32,734 nt of DNA from Desulfovibrionaceae bacterium (GCA_029008115.1 JAQXJC010000002.1:1-32734); one strand, 5' to 3'; counted from the stretch's first letter, positions 1 through 8,821 are shown. A program made the numbers and translations. Notes: generated by a model from the letters alone, not told the origin.

Positions 1-1292
1 CTGTATCCATATCGATGAAGAAATGCAAGTATGGCCATAAATGTTATTTCATCTTGGGTAAAGCCAAGGAGTTCCGTATTCTTGATGAGATAATAGCTGT
101 GGTAGTTATGTTTTGAGAATGCAATAAAGATACCTATATCGTGTAGTATCGCGGAATAGTAAAGAAGTTTTCGTGTGGAAATGTTTCCTGTGTAAATGCC
201 GATATTTCCGGCAGAGTCAAAAAGCATGCAGGCCAGTTTTGCCACGTGACGGGAATGTGCCTCTTCAAAATGACAGGATGTGGCTAATCTGAATATACTG
301 TCATCCCGGATCGACAGACTGTCCGGGTCGATTGCCATCCTCTCCATATAATCTATGATAGCGCCGTCTCGTAATCCTTTATTAGATACTTGTATTGATG
401 ATATGTTCATCTCTTCCATCACAGTCTGCAAAATTGCCGCCCCGGGAATGAGAATGGAAGTACGCCTGGGATGTATCCCCGGCAGATATTTCCTGTCTTC
501 TTCACGGCATCCGCAGAGGGCGGCTACGACACGTCGCAAGCCCTTGTAGCTGAGTATCTCGGCAGAATTTTCAGAGAGCTTGCCATCTGCACGATCCATG
601 GCCGCCGCCATTGCGGCAAGGTTTTGTATTGTTCCTGAACTGCCGATGAGTTCTGCCGGCGACTGTCTCTTCAGGCGCTGCAATGGCAGCACGGCATGAT
701 TCCGTATATATTGCTGCACATTGCCATACATTGAGGCACTTACGACATCAGAACAGGGAAAGAGTTCCGAGAGACGTACAGCACCAAGGGTCAGCGATTC
801 CAGTTCCAAAATATTTTTTCCATCTGCTACGGAAATTTCTGTGCTGCCTCCTCCTATATCAATAAACATGCGTTTTTTGGAGGTAGGTTCAAGAGCGGCA
901 GATACCCCCTTGCAGATGAGTCTGGCTTCTTCCCGGCCAGAGATGACCGTAAAGCTGATACCAGCTTCTCTGTATATTCTGTCGATGAAATCTTGCCCAT
1001 TGTGCGTATCACGTACTGCCGCTGTTGCCAGTGCCACTGTTTCGACAACATTATATGAGCGGCACATGCCGGAAAAACTTTTCAGAGCATCTAACGTACG
1101 CTGCATGGGGACAGGCTGTAGTCTGGAGCTTTCAAAGGCACCTTCTCCCAACCGCACCATGTGCTTTACCTGATTGAGAACATTGGATACACGATTCCCC
1201 GCGATTCGAACAATGATCATGCGGAGAGAATTTGATCCAAGGTCTATGATTGATAGTATTTTCTCTTCAGATATTGCTGTGCTATTCGTCAT
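1..1292 (-). CDS. ppx: Ppx/GppA family exopolyphosphatase with C-terminal HD domain (3' end outside window)
   Basis: Reading the minus strand from ATG at 1292 gives an open frame to the window edge, about 430 residues without a stop. The N-terminus has the actin-fold phosphate motif IDLGSNSLRMII (about residues 15-26), and a second motif, DIGGGSTEIS, lies near residues 140-150. Both are typical of Ppx/GppA enzymes, which hydrolyse polyphosphate or pppGpp. Near residues 375-400 an LHDIG motif followed by histidines suggests the HD-type domain found in long family members. The gene lies 114 bases downstream of the Na+/phosphate cotransporter on the same strand, so the two probably form a phosphate operon. 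A GAGAG stretch precedes the ATG as a modest ribosome binding site. Whether it is Ppx or GppA cannot be decided from sequence alone. Confidence 0.88.
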   Translation of the reverse strand, partial: MTNSTAISEEKILSIIDLGSNSLRMIIVRIAGNRVSNVLNQVKHMVRLGEGAFESSRLQPVPMQRTLDALKSFSGMCRSYNVVETVALATAAVRDTHNGQDFIDRIYREAGISFTVISGREEARLICKGVSAALEPTSKKRMFIDIGGGSTEISVADGKNILELESLTLGAVRLSELFPCSDVVSASMYGNVQQYIRNHAVLPLQRLKRQSPAELIGSSGTIQNLAAMAAAMDRADGKLSENSAEILSYKGLRRVVAALCGCREEDRKYLPGIHPRRTSILIPGAAILQTVMEEMNISSIQVSNKGLRDGAIIDYMERMAIDPDSLSIRDDSIFRLATSCHFEEAHSRHVAKLACMLFDSAGNIGIYTGNISTRKLLYYSAILHDIGIFIAFSKHNYHSYYLIKNTELLGFTQDEITFMAILAFLHRYGY

Positions 1293-1406
1293 ATATAGCT
1301 CTCTATTGCTGTCGGATGCGTGATGTCATCGCATGTATGGTATGTATTTATTCAGCGTGTGCTGGCATGCAGGAAACTTCCTGCATTTTGATATTTGTTT
1401 CTGTGA

Positions 1407-3017
1407 TTAATGAGGCTGTTTCTCTGTCATATGGTCAACAATTTTTCTGGAGCGGTAGGCTATCTGTTCTATCGCACCAAGGACATCAATAAACACAAGA
1501 CCAGATTCCGGCGAGCATTTCCTTTCGCACAGGCGGGCAACATGCCTGGCCCTCAGGGCGGACTCTGTTTCCCTGATGTGATCAGCGAGCATATCCAAAG
1601 CTCCCCGTTCAGTTTCAGTGAATGACGCATCGTCAAATACAGCTACCGACATTTGCAGAACCTGATAGGTTTCTTCAAAGATCGACCGTATTTCCTCCAT
1701 GGCATTCTGGGAAAAGTCATCGCTTCGCTTTTTTCTATATTCATAGAAATCAATAATCCTCTTGCATTTGTCTCCAATGCGTTCCAAATCGCCGGCGCAT
1801 ACGACGCAGGCCGCCAGAAAATCAGCATCCTTACCGTCAATCCCTGCCTGCATGATGTCGGAAGCATAATTCCTGATGGATATCTCCAGTCTGTCAAGCG
1901 TATCTTCCAGCTTGATAACCGCTTCTATTTCTTCTTCATGCTGTTTAAAAAAGATATTTTCAGTATGCTTGAAAAGCTCCAACACCTTTCTCCCCATCTC
2001 CCGGCATTCATGGCATACGGCGCTTACGGCTACAACAGGGGTGCGCTGAATGAGAATTGGATCCAGATAGACGGCATCACGCCTGTCAATTCTGTCGGCA
2101 TCGGGGATGATGCGACGGATGACATTGGCAAACTGTTTGACAAATGGGAGAAAGAGCAGCGTATTGCAGATATTGAACAGCGTATGCGCATTAGCTATCT
2201 GATGTCCGATGGATGACGAGGAAGCCGCAATATATCCTATCCATAATGGCATAAGCGGTAGCCAGATACATACACCGAGAATATTGAACAGCACGTGGGC
2301 GGCGCATGCCTGGCGGGCAGTTTTTCCTGTTCCCAGGGCGGCCAGAACAGCGGTAATCGTCGTGCCGATGTTATCGCCCAGAATAATCGGGATAGCCGCT
2401 TCCAGGGGGAGCAGTCCCTGCGTTCCCAGCGCAATGGTCAAGCCTACGGTAGCGGAGCTTGATTGAACAAGAAGGGTCAGGAGCGTGCCGGCTGCCAGGC
2501 CAAGAAGCGGATTATTGCTGAATGAAATGAAGATATCCTGCCGGGTGCGAAGAAAGGACATGGATGATTCCATAGTTTGCATGCCTATGAACAGAAGGCC
2601 GAATCCCAGCAATCCTTCGCCAATATGTTTATATTTCTTGGAACTGCATACAAACATCAAAGCAACGCCGATCAGGACAAACAGGTATGCCAAATCCTTG
2701 ACGCGGAAGGCCAGTATCTGCCCTGTAATAGTCGTTCCTATATTAGCGCCCATAATGACGCCTATGGCCTGCGTAAGGCTCATAAGCCCGGCGTCAACAA
2801 AACTTACCGTCATGACGGTAGTGGCGCTGCTGCTTTGGATGATCATAGTGACGGCTGTACCCAGAAAAACACCAATAATTGGCGTTCTGGTAAACATGCC
2901 AATGATGCTGCGAAGCCTGTCCCCTGCAAGTATCTGCAAGGATTCACTGATAAGCTTGATGGCATACAGGAAGATACCAATGCCACCCAAAAGCTGCACG
3001 GTTGTGTACAATGACAT
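1407..3017 (-). CDS. Na+/phosphate cotransporter (NptA/PNaS type) with C-terminal PhoU-like domain
   Basis: The product has 536 residues. It is an inner-membrane carrier of the Na/Pi-cotransporter II family, which moves phosphate with sodium. The two inverted halves each carry the family signature QSSSAT (residues 61-66 and 185-190), and each has a G-(A/D)-NIGTT motif shortly after. Residues from about 330 onward are hydrophilic and helical, as in the PhoU-like tail common to bacterial members. I chose ATG at 3017 because GGAGGA lies just upstream of it; an ATG at 3032 is in frame but has no ribosome binding site and would place that GGAGGA inside the gene. The exopolyphosphatase follows downstream, and a Pho box lies upstream at 3066-3083. 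Together these suggest a phosphate-starvation operon. Confidence 0.92.
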   Translation of the reverse strand: MSLYTTVQLLGGIGIFLYAIKLISESLQILAGDRLRSIIGMFTRTPIIGVFLGTAVTMIIQSSSATTVMTVSFVDAGLMSLTQAIGVIMGANIGTTITGQILAFRVKDLAYLFVLIGVALMFVCSSKKYKHIGEGLLGFGLLFIGMQTMESSMSFLRTRQDIFISFSNNPLLGLAAGTLLTLLVQSSSATVGLTIALGTQGLLPLEAAIPIILGDNIGTTITAVLAALGTGKTARQACAAHVLFNILGVCIWLPLMPLWIGYIAASSSSIGHQIANAHTLFNICNTLLFLPFVKQFANVIRRIIPDADRIDRRDAVYLDPILIQRTPVVAVSAVCHECREMGRKVLELFKHTENIFFKQHEEEIEAVIKLEDTLDRLEISIRNYASDIMQAGIDGKDADFLAACVVCAGDLERIGDKCKRIIDFYEYRKKRSDDFSQNAMEEIRSIFEETYQVLQMSVAVFDDASFTETERGALDMLADHIRETESALRARHVARLCERKCSPESGLVFIDVLGAIEQIAYRSRKIVDHMTEKQPH

Positions 3018-3345
3018 ATTTCCTCCGCTCATGATGTATGATGTGCTGTATCATGCCAGAGTATTATGACAGTTGTGTGACAAAATATTACACGTGGTTT
3101 ACCGGCCGGGGATATCCGTATTTTTAGTGTGTATGTAAATATACATCAGCTGCACGTCGTTGTGGGGTTCATCTTGATATGGATCAGGAAAACCTCCGTA
3201 TAGGGCCATTGTAGCTGTGCAGTATTCGCGGGAAACAAGGCAGGGAGACCGTTTTATCTACTCTGCCGATCTGTTGTGTTTGCTTATTGTATATGATATG
3301 TAGTTTTCCACCTGTTTTGATACACTCTATCTTGGAGGAGAGCCC
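3018..3345. other. Divergent intergenic region between phosphate operon and DUF262 gene
   Basis: This 328-base AT-rich spacer separates two divergent genes. Toward the minus-strand transporter it holds the Pho box at 3066-3083. Toward the plus-strand nuclease, GGAGGAG lies just before ATG 3346, and the AT-rich stretch 3270-3310 could hold a promoter (TTGTGT and TATGAT, weak matches). No other gene is seen. Confidence 0.5.
3066..3083 (-). promoter_or_regulatory. Candidate Pho box (PhoB binding site)
   Basis: On the minus strand the sequence reads TTGTCAC-ACAA-CTGTCAT. This is two 7-base direct repeats separated by 4 bases, exactly the architecture of the PhoB box (CTGTCAT-N4-CTGTCAT), with two mismatches in the first repeat. 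Ten bases downstream lies CATGAT, a 4/6 match to a -10 box at the usual distance for PhoB-activated promoters. The site is about 50 bases upstream of the phosphate transporter start. Confidence 0.65.
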
Positions 3346-5145
3346 ATGCCTGCCATTAGCAATACCTTTGGTACAGAGGAACCACTTCTCAGTGACCTTT
3401 TGCGTATGATCGAGGACGGCATCATCCAACTGCCGGATTTTCAGCGCGGTTGGGTATGGGACGATACCCGCATCCGCGCCCTCATTGCCAGTGTTTCTCA
3501 AGGGTATCCGGTCGGGGCGCTCATGAGTATGGAAACTGGCGGTGATGGCGTCCGTTTTTCCCCCAGGCCCTTTGAAGGAGTGACGTCAGACAGGCGTGAG
3601 CCAGACATTCTTATGCTGGATGGTCAGCAGCGAATGACATCCCTGTTTCTTGCGCTCAAGCAGAAAGAAGCTGTTCCTACGTGTGATGATCGCAAAAATC
3701 CGATGAAATGCTTCTACTATCTTAATATGGAAGCGTGCATGAGCGCTGTTGATCGCGTTGACGCCATAGTCTCTGTACCGGAAAATAAAAAGCTGACAAG
3801 TGACTTTGGCAGAGTCATTGAGCTTGATCTTTCAGAAGAGACAAAAGAATATGCGGAAGGCATGTTCCCTCTGAATATTATTTTTGATGCTGAACTCACG
3901 AGTTTATGGCAGATGGGCTATCAGGAGTATTTTAATTTTGCCCCGGAGCGTACACGATTTTATTTGAAATTTCAGTCAGAGATTATCATCTCTTTTATGA
4001 GATATAAGATTCCTGTAATAAAGTTGCTCAAGAATACCCCTAAGGAAGCTGTCTGTCAGGTTTTTGAAAATGTGAATACCGGGGGTGTATCACTGACTGT
4101 ATTTGAACTCTTGACAGCAACCTATGCGGCAGAAGATTTCTGCTTGCGCCAGAATTGGGAACAGCGCAAGAAGATACTTCAGAAGATTGATCCTGTCCTG
4201 AATGGTGTAGACGAAACAAGCTACCTTACGGCAATCACTTTGCTGGCTTCATACAGAAAACATTTGGAAAAAGGTGCCGCAGTAAGCTGTAAGCGCAAAG
4301 ATGTTCTCAATCTTGATCTGGAAGAATACAAGGCGTGCGCCGATGGTTTGCTGGAAGGGCTGCGAAAATCTGCAAAATTTTTATATTCACAAAAAATATT
4401 TGATACATGGAACCTTCCGTATCAGACACAGCTTGTTCCCTTACCCGTCATTTGCGCATATCTGGGAAATCGCTTTGACGAACATCAGATTAGACAGAAA
4501 ATCAGTCGCTGGTATTGGTGCGGTGTGTTGGGCGAACTGTATGGCAGCGCCAACGAAACTCGATATGCTTTGGATATCCAGAATTTCATGCAGTGGGTGG
4601 ATGGCGGCAGTGAGCCGGTGACCATTCGAGATGCAAATTTTAATCCTGTCCGCTTGCTGTCTCTTCAGACGCGCAACAGCGCTGCATACAAGGGTATTAT
4701 GAGTCTCATAATGAGCGCTGGCTGTAAGGATTTTATGAGCGGAGACTCTGCGCAGCAAACAAATTATTTTGACGACAGGATTGATATTCATCACATATTT
4801 CCCGCCAATTACTGCAAACAGAAGAATCTCTCAGCGACCCTCTGGAACAGTGTGGTCAACAAAACGCCTCTTTCCGCCAGAACAAACCGCATTCTTGGCG
4901 GCAAGGCACCATCTAACTATCTGGATCGACTTGTGAGTGCTCACTGCGTGGATAGTTCTGCCCTGGATGACCATCTGCGATCGCACCTTATTACACCGGA
5001 AAACCTCAAGTCTGACAACTTTGGTATGTTTATCGTTGAACGGGCAAAGGCATTGCTGGATTTGATTGAAGAAGCCATGGGCAAGAAGGTCAGTGGGCGT
5101 GATGCCGAAGAGACCGTCAGAGCGTTTGGTGCGGCCTTGACGTAA
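3346..5145 (+). CDS. DUF262 / HNH (DUF1524-like) protein, GmrSD-type putative nuclease
   Basis: The product has 599 residues. The N-terminal DUF262 domain is recognisable from IQLPDFQRGWVWDDTRI (about residues 28-44) and DGQQRMTS (92-99), the ParB-like nucleotide-binding signature, and from FENVNTGGVSLTVFELLTA near 240. The C-terminal part carries DIHHIFP (His482-His483) followed by NKTPLSARTNRILGG, which fits the HNH fold of DUF1524. The two-domain layout is that of GmrSD-like type IV restriction enzymes and related defence nucleases, so cleavage of modified or foreign DNA is plausible but not shown. The start is set by GGAGGAG about ten bases upstream. No methylase or partner gene is adjacent. 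Its A+T content is visibly higher than in genes after 5250, consistent with horizontal acquisition. Confidence 0.85.
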   Translation: MPAISNTFGTEEPLLSDLLRMIEDGIIQLPDFQRGWVWDDTRIRALIASVSQGYPVGALMSMETGGDGVRFSPRPFEGVTSDRREPDILMLDGQQRMTSLFLALKQKEAVPTCDDRKNPMKCFYYLNMEACMSAVDRVDAIVSVPENKKLTSDFGRVIELDLSEETKEYAEGMFPLNIIFDAELTSLWQMGYQEYFNFAPERTRFYLKFQSEIIISFMRYKIPVIKLLKNTPKEAVCQVFENVNTGGVSLTVFELLTATYAAEDFCLRQNWEQRKKILQKIDPVLNGVDETSYLTAITLLASYRKHLEKGAAVSCKRKDVLNLDLEEYKACADGLLEGLRKSAKFLYSQKIFDTWNLPYQTQLVPLPVICAYLGNRFDEHQIRQKISRWYWCGVLGELYGSANETRYALDIQNFMQWVDGGSEPVTIRDANFNPVRLLSLQTRNSAAYKGIMSLIMSAGCKDFMSGDSAQQTNYFDDRIDIHHIFPANYCKQKNLSATLWNSVVNKTPLSARTNRILGGKAPSNYLDRLVSAHCVDSSALDDHLRSHLITPENLKSDNFGMFIVERAKALLDLIEEAMGKKVSGRDAEETVRAFGAALT

Positions 5146-5188
5146 GATGGGTATACGATTCGCTAACCGCTCAAATCTGCCCGCGCAT

Positions 5189-5223
5189 ACGCCGCCGCTT
5201 TTTTCACAGGGAAGCGGCGGCGT
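5189..5223. terminator. Hairpin between convergent genes
   Basis: A 12-bp perfect stem (ACGCCGCCGCTT paired with AAGCGGCGGCGT, 11-base loop) lies between the convergent DUF262 gene and the TtuA-like gene. Neither side has a clean T-run after the stem, so it is at best an imperfect terminator. Confidence 0.5.
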
Positions 5224-5249
5224 GCGTTTCATGCGCGGAGGGAGAGCGC

Positions 5250-6161
5250 TCAGGCTTCCGGCTGTCGGAGGGCCTCGCGAATGCGGCAGACGCCGCAGAG
5301 CCCTCCGGAGGCCGTGGGATAGCCGCAGGCCGTGCAGGGCCGCACCGGGAGTCCGGCCTCAGCGTCCCGTCTGGCAAAGGCCGGGCGGCCGCGTTCCAGA
5401 AATCCCTGATAGAAATCAATCTTGCGCCCGGGCATGGCCGCTTCCAGCTCCTGCCACAGCTGCTTGTGAATACTGAAGGTGGCCCCGCCGCTGTAGGGGC
5501 AGGGATCGATATGATGATTGATGCCCATGAGAAAGGCGTAGTTGGCGGTCTCGAATTCCGTGAGCCGCCACAGGGGCTTCACCTTGCGGGCGAAGCCGTC
5601 TTCTCCCTCCAGCAGCGGGCCCTGATCAGAGAGATAGGCCGCGTCCCAGCGGATGGTATTGCTGAAGAGCCGGGCCACTTCGTCATCAAGGTTGTGCCCG
5701 GTGGCCAGTGCGGTGAAGCCCATGTCCAGCGCGGTCTTGTTGAACCAGTAGCGCTTGATCTTGCCGCAGGCCGAGCAGATGGGGCGGTTGAGGCGCGCTT
5801 TCACCAGCGGGATGGGCATGCCCTCTTCCGCCATGCTCTTAATGATGAGCGGGATGCCGTGTTTGGCGCAGAAGGCGGAGACCACGGCGCGCGCGGCAGG
5901 GGAGGAGCCGGGAATATCCAGATCGATATGCAGGCCGGTGACATCGTAGCCCTGCCGGGAAAGCTCCAGCGCCAGCGCGAGAGAGTCCTTGCCGCCGGAC
6001 AGGGCAACGAGGATGCGGTCGCTGTGGGTGAACAGGCCCTGCGACTCAATGCCCTTCGCCACCTGACGGCTGAAGAATTTCAGAAAGCAGTCAGCGCAGA
6101 ATCCCGTATGGTGGCTGCGCAATGCGACAACGGCCGTAGCCTTGCAGATTTTGCATTTCAT
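5250..6161 (-). CDS. TtuA/Ncs6-like tRNA 2-thiolation enzyme (PP-loop ATPase with Fe-S and zinc cysteines)
   Basis: The product has 303 residues. An N-terminal zinc knuckle (Cys3, Cys6, Cys22, Cys25) is followed by the PP-loop SGGKDS (55-60), which adenylates the target uridine or cytidine. Cys129, Cys132 and Cys221 match the spacing of the three cysteines that hold the [4Fe-4S] cluster in TtuA. A C-terminal zinc site (Cys276, Cys279, Cys289, Cys292) completes the TtuA/Ncs6 layout; TtcA lacks these two zinc knuckles. The likely reaction is transfer of sulfur to a tRNA base, but the exact base is not deducible. The frame stays open upstream to 6323, but the cysteine knuckle starts at ATG 6161 and the upstream part looks non-coding. 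No strong ribosome binding site is visible. No sulfur-carrier partner lies in the window. Confidence 0.82.
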   Translation of the reverse strand: MKCKICKATAVVALRSHHTGFCADCFLKFFSRQVAKGIESQGLFTHSDRILVALSGGKDSLALALELSRQGYDVTGLHIDLDIPGSSPAARAVVSAFCAKHGIPLIIKSMAEEGMPIPLVKARLNRPICSACGKIKRYWFNKTALDMGFTALATGHNLDDEVARLFSNTIRWDAAYLSDQGPLLEGEDGFARKVKPLWRLTEFETANYAFLMGINHHIDPCPYSGGATFSIHKQLWQELEAAMPGRKIDFYQGFLERGRPAFARRDAEAGLPVRPCTACGYPTASGGLCGVCRIREALRQPEA

Positions 6162-6211
6162 AGGCAGTCTTGGTTGGAGTGAAGCCGGGGCCGGGCAGGC
6201 GGGACGCGCAT

Positions 6212-6235
6212 GTGCAGGCCGGAAGCGGCCTGTAC
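6212..6235. other. Stem-loop between hemW and the TtuA-like gene
   Basis: GTGCAGGCCG-GAAG-CGGCCTGTAC forms a 10-bp stem with one G-T pair and a four-base loop. It lies in the 237-base spacer between two minus-strand genes and has no T-run, so its role (RNA processing or attenuation) is unknown. I see nothing else in the spacer. Confidence 0.45.
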
Positions 6236-6398
6236 GGAAGATGCCGCGTTCGCAGGTATGCGCCTCTGCCAGTCGGAAGTGCCGGATATGGATGTGTTTA
6301 CCTGACCTGGGGGCAAATGTCACGCACGGCGGACATCGGCGATCTGGACTGCATGCCGGGGCGGGGGTGGAAGATGACGCGCTGCCTGCTCACTGCCG

Positions 6399-7640
6399 TT
6401 ATCGGTCAGCGTTGCGGCATGCTTCAGCATGCGGACTGTGCGTACCGGCAGTCTCCTGCGCAAAGGATGTCCGCCGCCGGAGCAGCTCTTCCGTGCGCTC
6501 AAAGATATCGCTGATGATGCTGTTGGAAAGCAGCATGCCCTCCCGTGTCAGACTGAAACGGCCGTTCCGGAGCATCACGAGGCCATGTTCCTGCCATGTG
6601 CGGATGAGGGAACGATGTCCCTCGATGAAGTCAAAGCCGGCCTGCTGCCGGAAGTCAGCCAGCGGCAGACCGGCCGTCGTGCGCAGGCACAGCATAATCA
6701 TTTCCATGAGGCGTATGTCCGGGGTGATGTGCTCCGCATGGTCCGCAAGCCTGCCCGTCCGCACGGCATCAGCCCAGCGTTGTCGGCTGTCCGGGTTTGT
6801 CCAGCGGCGACTGTGCAGGGTGGAGGTGGCCGCTGGGCCGAGTCCGAGATAGTCGCGGCCTTCCCAGTAGCCCTGATTGTGGCGGCAGGCAAGGCCGGGC
6901 CGCGCAAAGTTGGAGATCTCATACTGCATGTAGCCGGCCCGCTCTAAAAGCGCGGCGCCTTCCAGGAACATCCGCCCCTGCTCGTTATCGTCCGGCAGGG
7001 AGAGGCTTCCCTGTGCGGCATCGCGCAGCAGCGGCGTGCCTTCCTCCAGCGTCAGGGCATAGGCGGAGATATGCTCGGGCCGCAGACGCAGCACGGCGTC
7101 CAGCGTAGCCAGCCAGTGGCGCGTGTCCTGTCCGGGCAGGGCCCACATCAGATCAAGATTCAGATTGGTGCAGCCGGCCTCCCGTGCGGCATGTACGGCC
7201 CGCAGCACGTCCTCCGCACGATGCGCCCGTCCCAGCACGCGCAGCAGGCCGTCATCCAGCGACTGTACTCCCAGCGAAAGGCGGTTCACGCCGGCACGCA
7301 GGCAGGCGGCGGCATGCGCGGGGTCGGTCAGGGATTCGGGATTGGCCTCCATGCTGATTTCCGCCCCCTGATCCAGCCGGAAGGTGGAGGCGGCATGCTC
7401 CAGCAGACGTGCGAGCATGGCCGGGGGCAGCAGGGATGGCGTGCCGCCGCCAATGAATACCGAGGAGATGGCGGCCCGTCCCAGCCTGTGTCCCCAGAAA
7501 TCCATCTCCATGCACAGCGTGTTCACATAGCTGCGCAGTGCGTCGCTGTCCTCTGCCAGCGCCATGTGCAGCGGCATGGAATGGAAGGCGCAGTAGCGGC
7601 ATTTGACGCGGCAGAAGGGGACATGGATGTACAGCAGCAT
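6399..7640 (-). CDS. hemW: HemW-like radical SAM protein (heme chaperone / coproporphyrinogen oxidase-like)
   Basis: The product has 413 residues. The radical SAM cluster motif HVPFCRVKCRYCAF gives Cys10, Cys14 and Cys17. It is followed by the GGGTPS motif and the EANPESLT segment typical of the HemN/HemW family. The fourth cysteine of true HemN (CxxxCxxCxC) is absent, since the motif ends CAF, which points to HemW, a heme-binding chaperone, rather than the oxidase. The C-terminal part has the winged-helix-like HemN tail. ATG 7640 is preceded by GGAGAA at good spacing. It is divergent from the lipoprotein gene. Family members are often annotated as coproporphyrinogen III oxidase, which should be treated with caution. 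Confidence 0.9.
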   Translation of the reverse strand: MLLYIHVPFCRVKCRYCAFHSMPLHMALAEDSDALRSYVNTLCMEMDFWGHRLGRAAISSVFIGGGTPSLLPPAMLARLLEHAASTFRLDQGAEISMEANPESLTDPAHAAACLRAGVNRLSLGVQSLDDGLLRVLGRAHRAEDVLRAVHAAREAGCTNLNLDLMWALPGQDTRHWLATLDAVLRLRPEHISAYALTLEEGTPLLRDAAQGSLSLPDDNEQGRMFLEGAALLERAGYMQYEISNFARPGLACRHNQGYWEGRDYLGLGPAATSTLHSRRWTNPDSRQRWADAVRTGRLADHAEHITPDIRLMEMIMLCLRTTAGLPLADFRQQAGFDFIEGHRSLIRTWQEHGLVMLRNGRFSLTREGMLLSNSIISDIFERTEELLRRRTSFAQETAGTHSPHAEACRNADR

Positions 7641-7830
7641 GGCGGGTTCTCCGGGGAAGGCGGACGGTGCGGCAGATCCGCCATGCTATCCCAGGCCGCC
7701 GGACCGCGCAAGCGGCCCTTCTGCGCCTGCCGCGGGAACAGTGCAGGGAAACTGGCATTTTGTCCGCCTGTATGCCACAGTGCCACAGAAGCGCGGGAGC
7801 TGCCCGCAGCATGTGTTCTGGAGGCATGCC

Positions 7831-8499
7831 ATGATGATTCGTCGATGTGCGGTGCTGGTGGTCTGTGTTCTGCTGCTCTGTACCGGCTGTGCCGGCGGCA
7901 GAACGTATTATGCCGGCGTGGATGCGCTGGCCGCTCCGGACTATCGTCTGCGGGAAGGGGATACCTTCTGCCTCCTGCCGTATGGCGATGGCCTGCGTGC
8001 GGATGACCTGCGCTATCAGGAAGTGGCGGAGGCTCTGCGCCCCGTCTTTGCCCGGCAGGGCATGCGCGTGGTGGAGCGTTGGCAGGATGCGACCTGTCTG
8101 GCCTTTGTGGACTTCGGCGTGGGCGGGATGCGCACGGTACAGCGCAGCACGTCTTCGCCGGTCTGGGGTACCAGGATGGTCGGCGGCAGGGCTGTGAATA
8201 CCGTCGTGGGCGTGACGACGGATACGCGGACATACGATATCTTCACACGCTATCTGCGCATCTATGCGCACCTTCGGGGCGGCGGCCCGTCCAGCCCCGG
8301 CATGCAGGTGTGGCAGACTGCGGTGGAAAGCTGCGGCGTCTCCGATGATTTCAGAAGCGTGCTGCCCGCGCTGGTTCTGGCGCTGGAAGGACGGCTGGGC
8401 GGACGGACGCAGGGGCGGGAATATCTTGCCGTCACGTTTCCTGAGAAGGGAGAAGCCGTGACGGAGGCCCGGGAGGATGTTCCGGAAGCCGGGGAGTGA
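7831..8499 (+). CDS. Putative lipoprotein, DUF4136-like
   Basis: The product has 222 residues. It begins with a charged MMIRR segment and a hydrophobic stretch ending LLLCTGC near residue 20, which resembles a lipoprotein signal. The residue at -3 is Cys rather than Leu or Val, so the lipobox is imperfect. The remaining protein is a soluble alpha/beta domain with a sequence pattern like DUF4136 envelope proteins (an LPYGDG-like strand early, VTTDTRTYDIFTRYLRIYAH in the middle). Its role is unknown; location in the inner leaflet of an envelope membrane is inferred. The start is fixed by GGAGG six bases before ATG 7831. It is transcribed away from hemW, with a 190-base G+C-rich spacer in which I see no clear site. 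Confidence 0.7.
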   Translation: MMIRRCAVLVVCVLLLCTGCAGGRTYYAGVDALAAPDYRLREGDTFCLLPYGDGLRADDLRYQEVAEALRPVFARQGMRVVERWQDATCLAFVDFGVGGMRTVQRSTSSPVWGTRMVGGRAVNTVVGVTTDTRTYDIFTRYLRIYAHLRGGGPSSPGMQVWQTAVESCGVSDDFRSVLPALVLALEGRLGGRTQGREYLAVTFPEKGEAVTEAREDVPEAGE

Positions 8500-8576
8500 G
8501 ACAGGATGCGCAGGTCCTGTGATTGCAGTATGTTAGATGAAAGACTCCCGCGCGGAAAATTTTTTGCATTTTTTGC

Positions 8577-8605
8577 TTGACTCCGCAGCCAGTTTTCCGT
8601 AGATA
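8577..8605 (+). promoter_or_regulatory. Promoter of tRNA-Lys
   Basis: TTGACT (8577-8582) and TAGATA (8600-8605) are separated by 17 bases. Transcription would start near 8612, about twelve bases before the mature tRNA. The -35 box is a 5/6 match and the -10 is weak. Confidence 0.5.
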
Positions 8606-8623
8606 CATTTCTGCGTTGAACGC

Positions 8624-8699
<76 letters not shown>

Positions 8700-8708
8700 T
8701 ACGAAAGC

Positions 8709-8739
8709 AAGCCTTCCTGAGAAATCGGGAAGGCTTTTT
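8709..8739 (+). terminator. Terminator of tRNA-Lys
   Basis: AAGCCTTCC pairs with the GGAAGGCTT that follows after a loop, then a run of five T. It lies ten bases after the tRNA, a standard intrinsic terminator. Confidence 0.85.
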
Positions 8740-8821
8740 GCGTTGCCTGATCTGCGCATGCGCGCAGGGCGTGCGGAGATTGCCGCAATACGGCGGCTGT
8801 CTGTTGGCCCTGTCGCAGGCG

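Noticed and set aside
6162..6323. N-terminal extension of the TtuA-like protein
   Set aside because: The extra 54 residues are Arg/Ala/Pro-rich and precede the zinc knuckle that normally starts the family.
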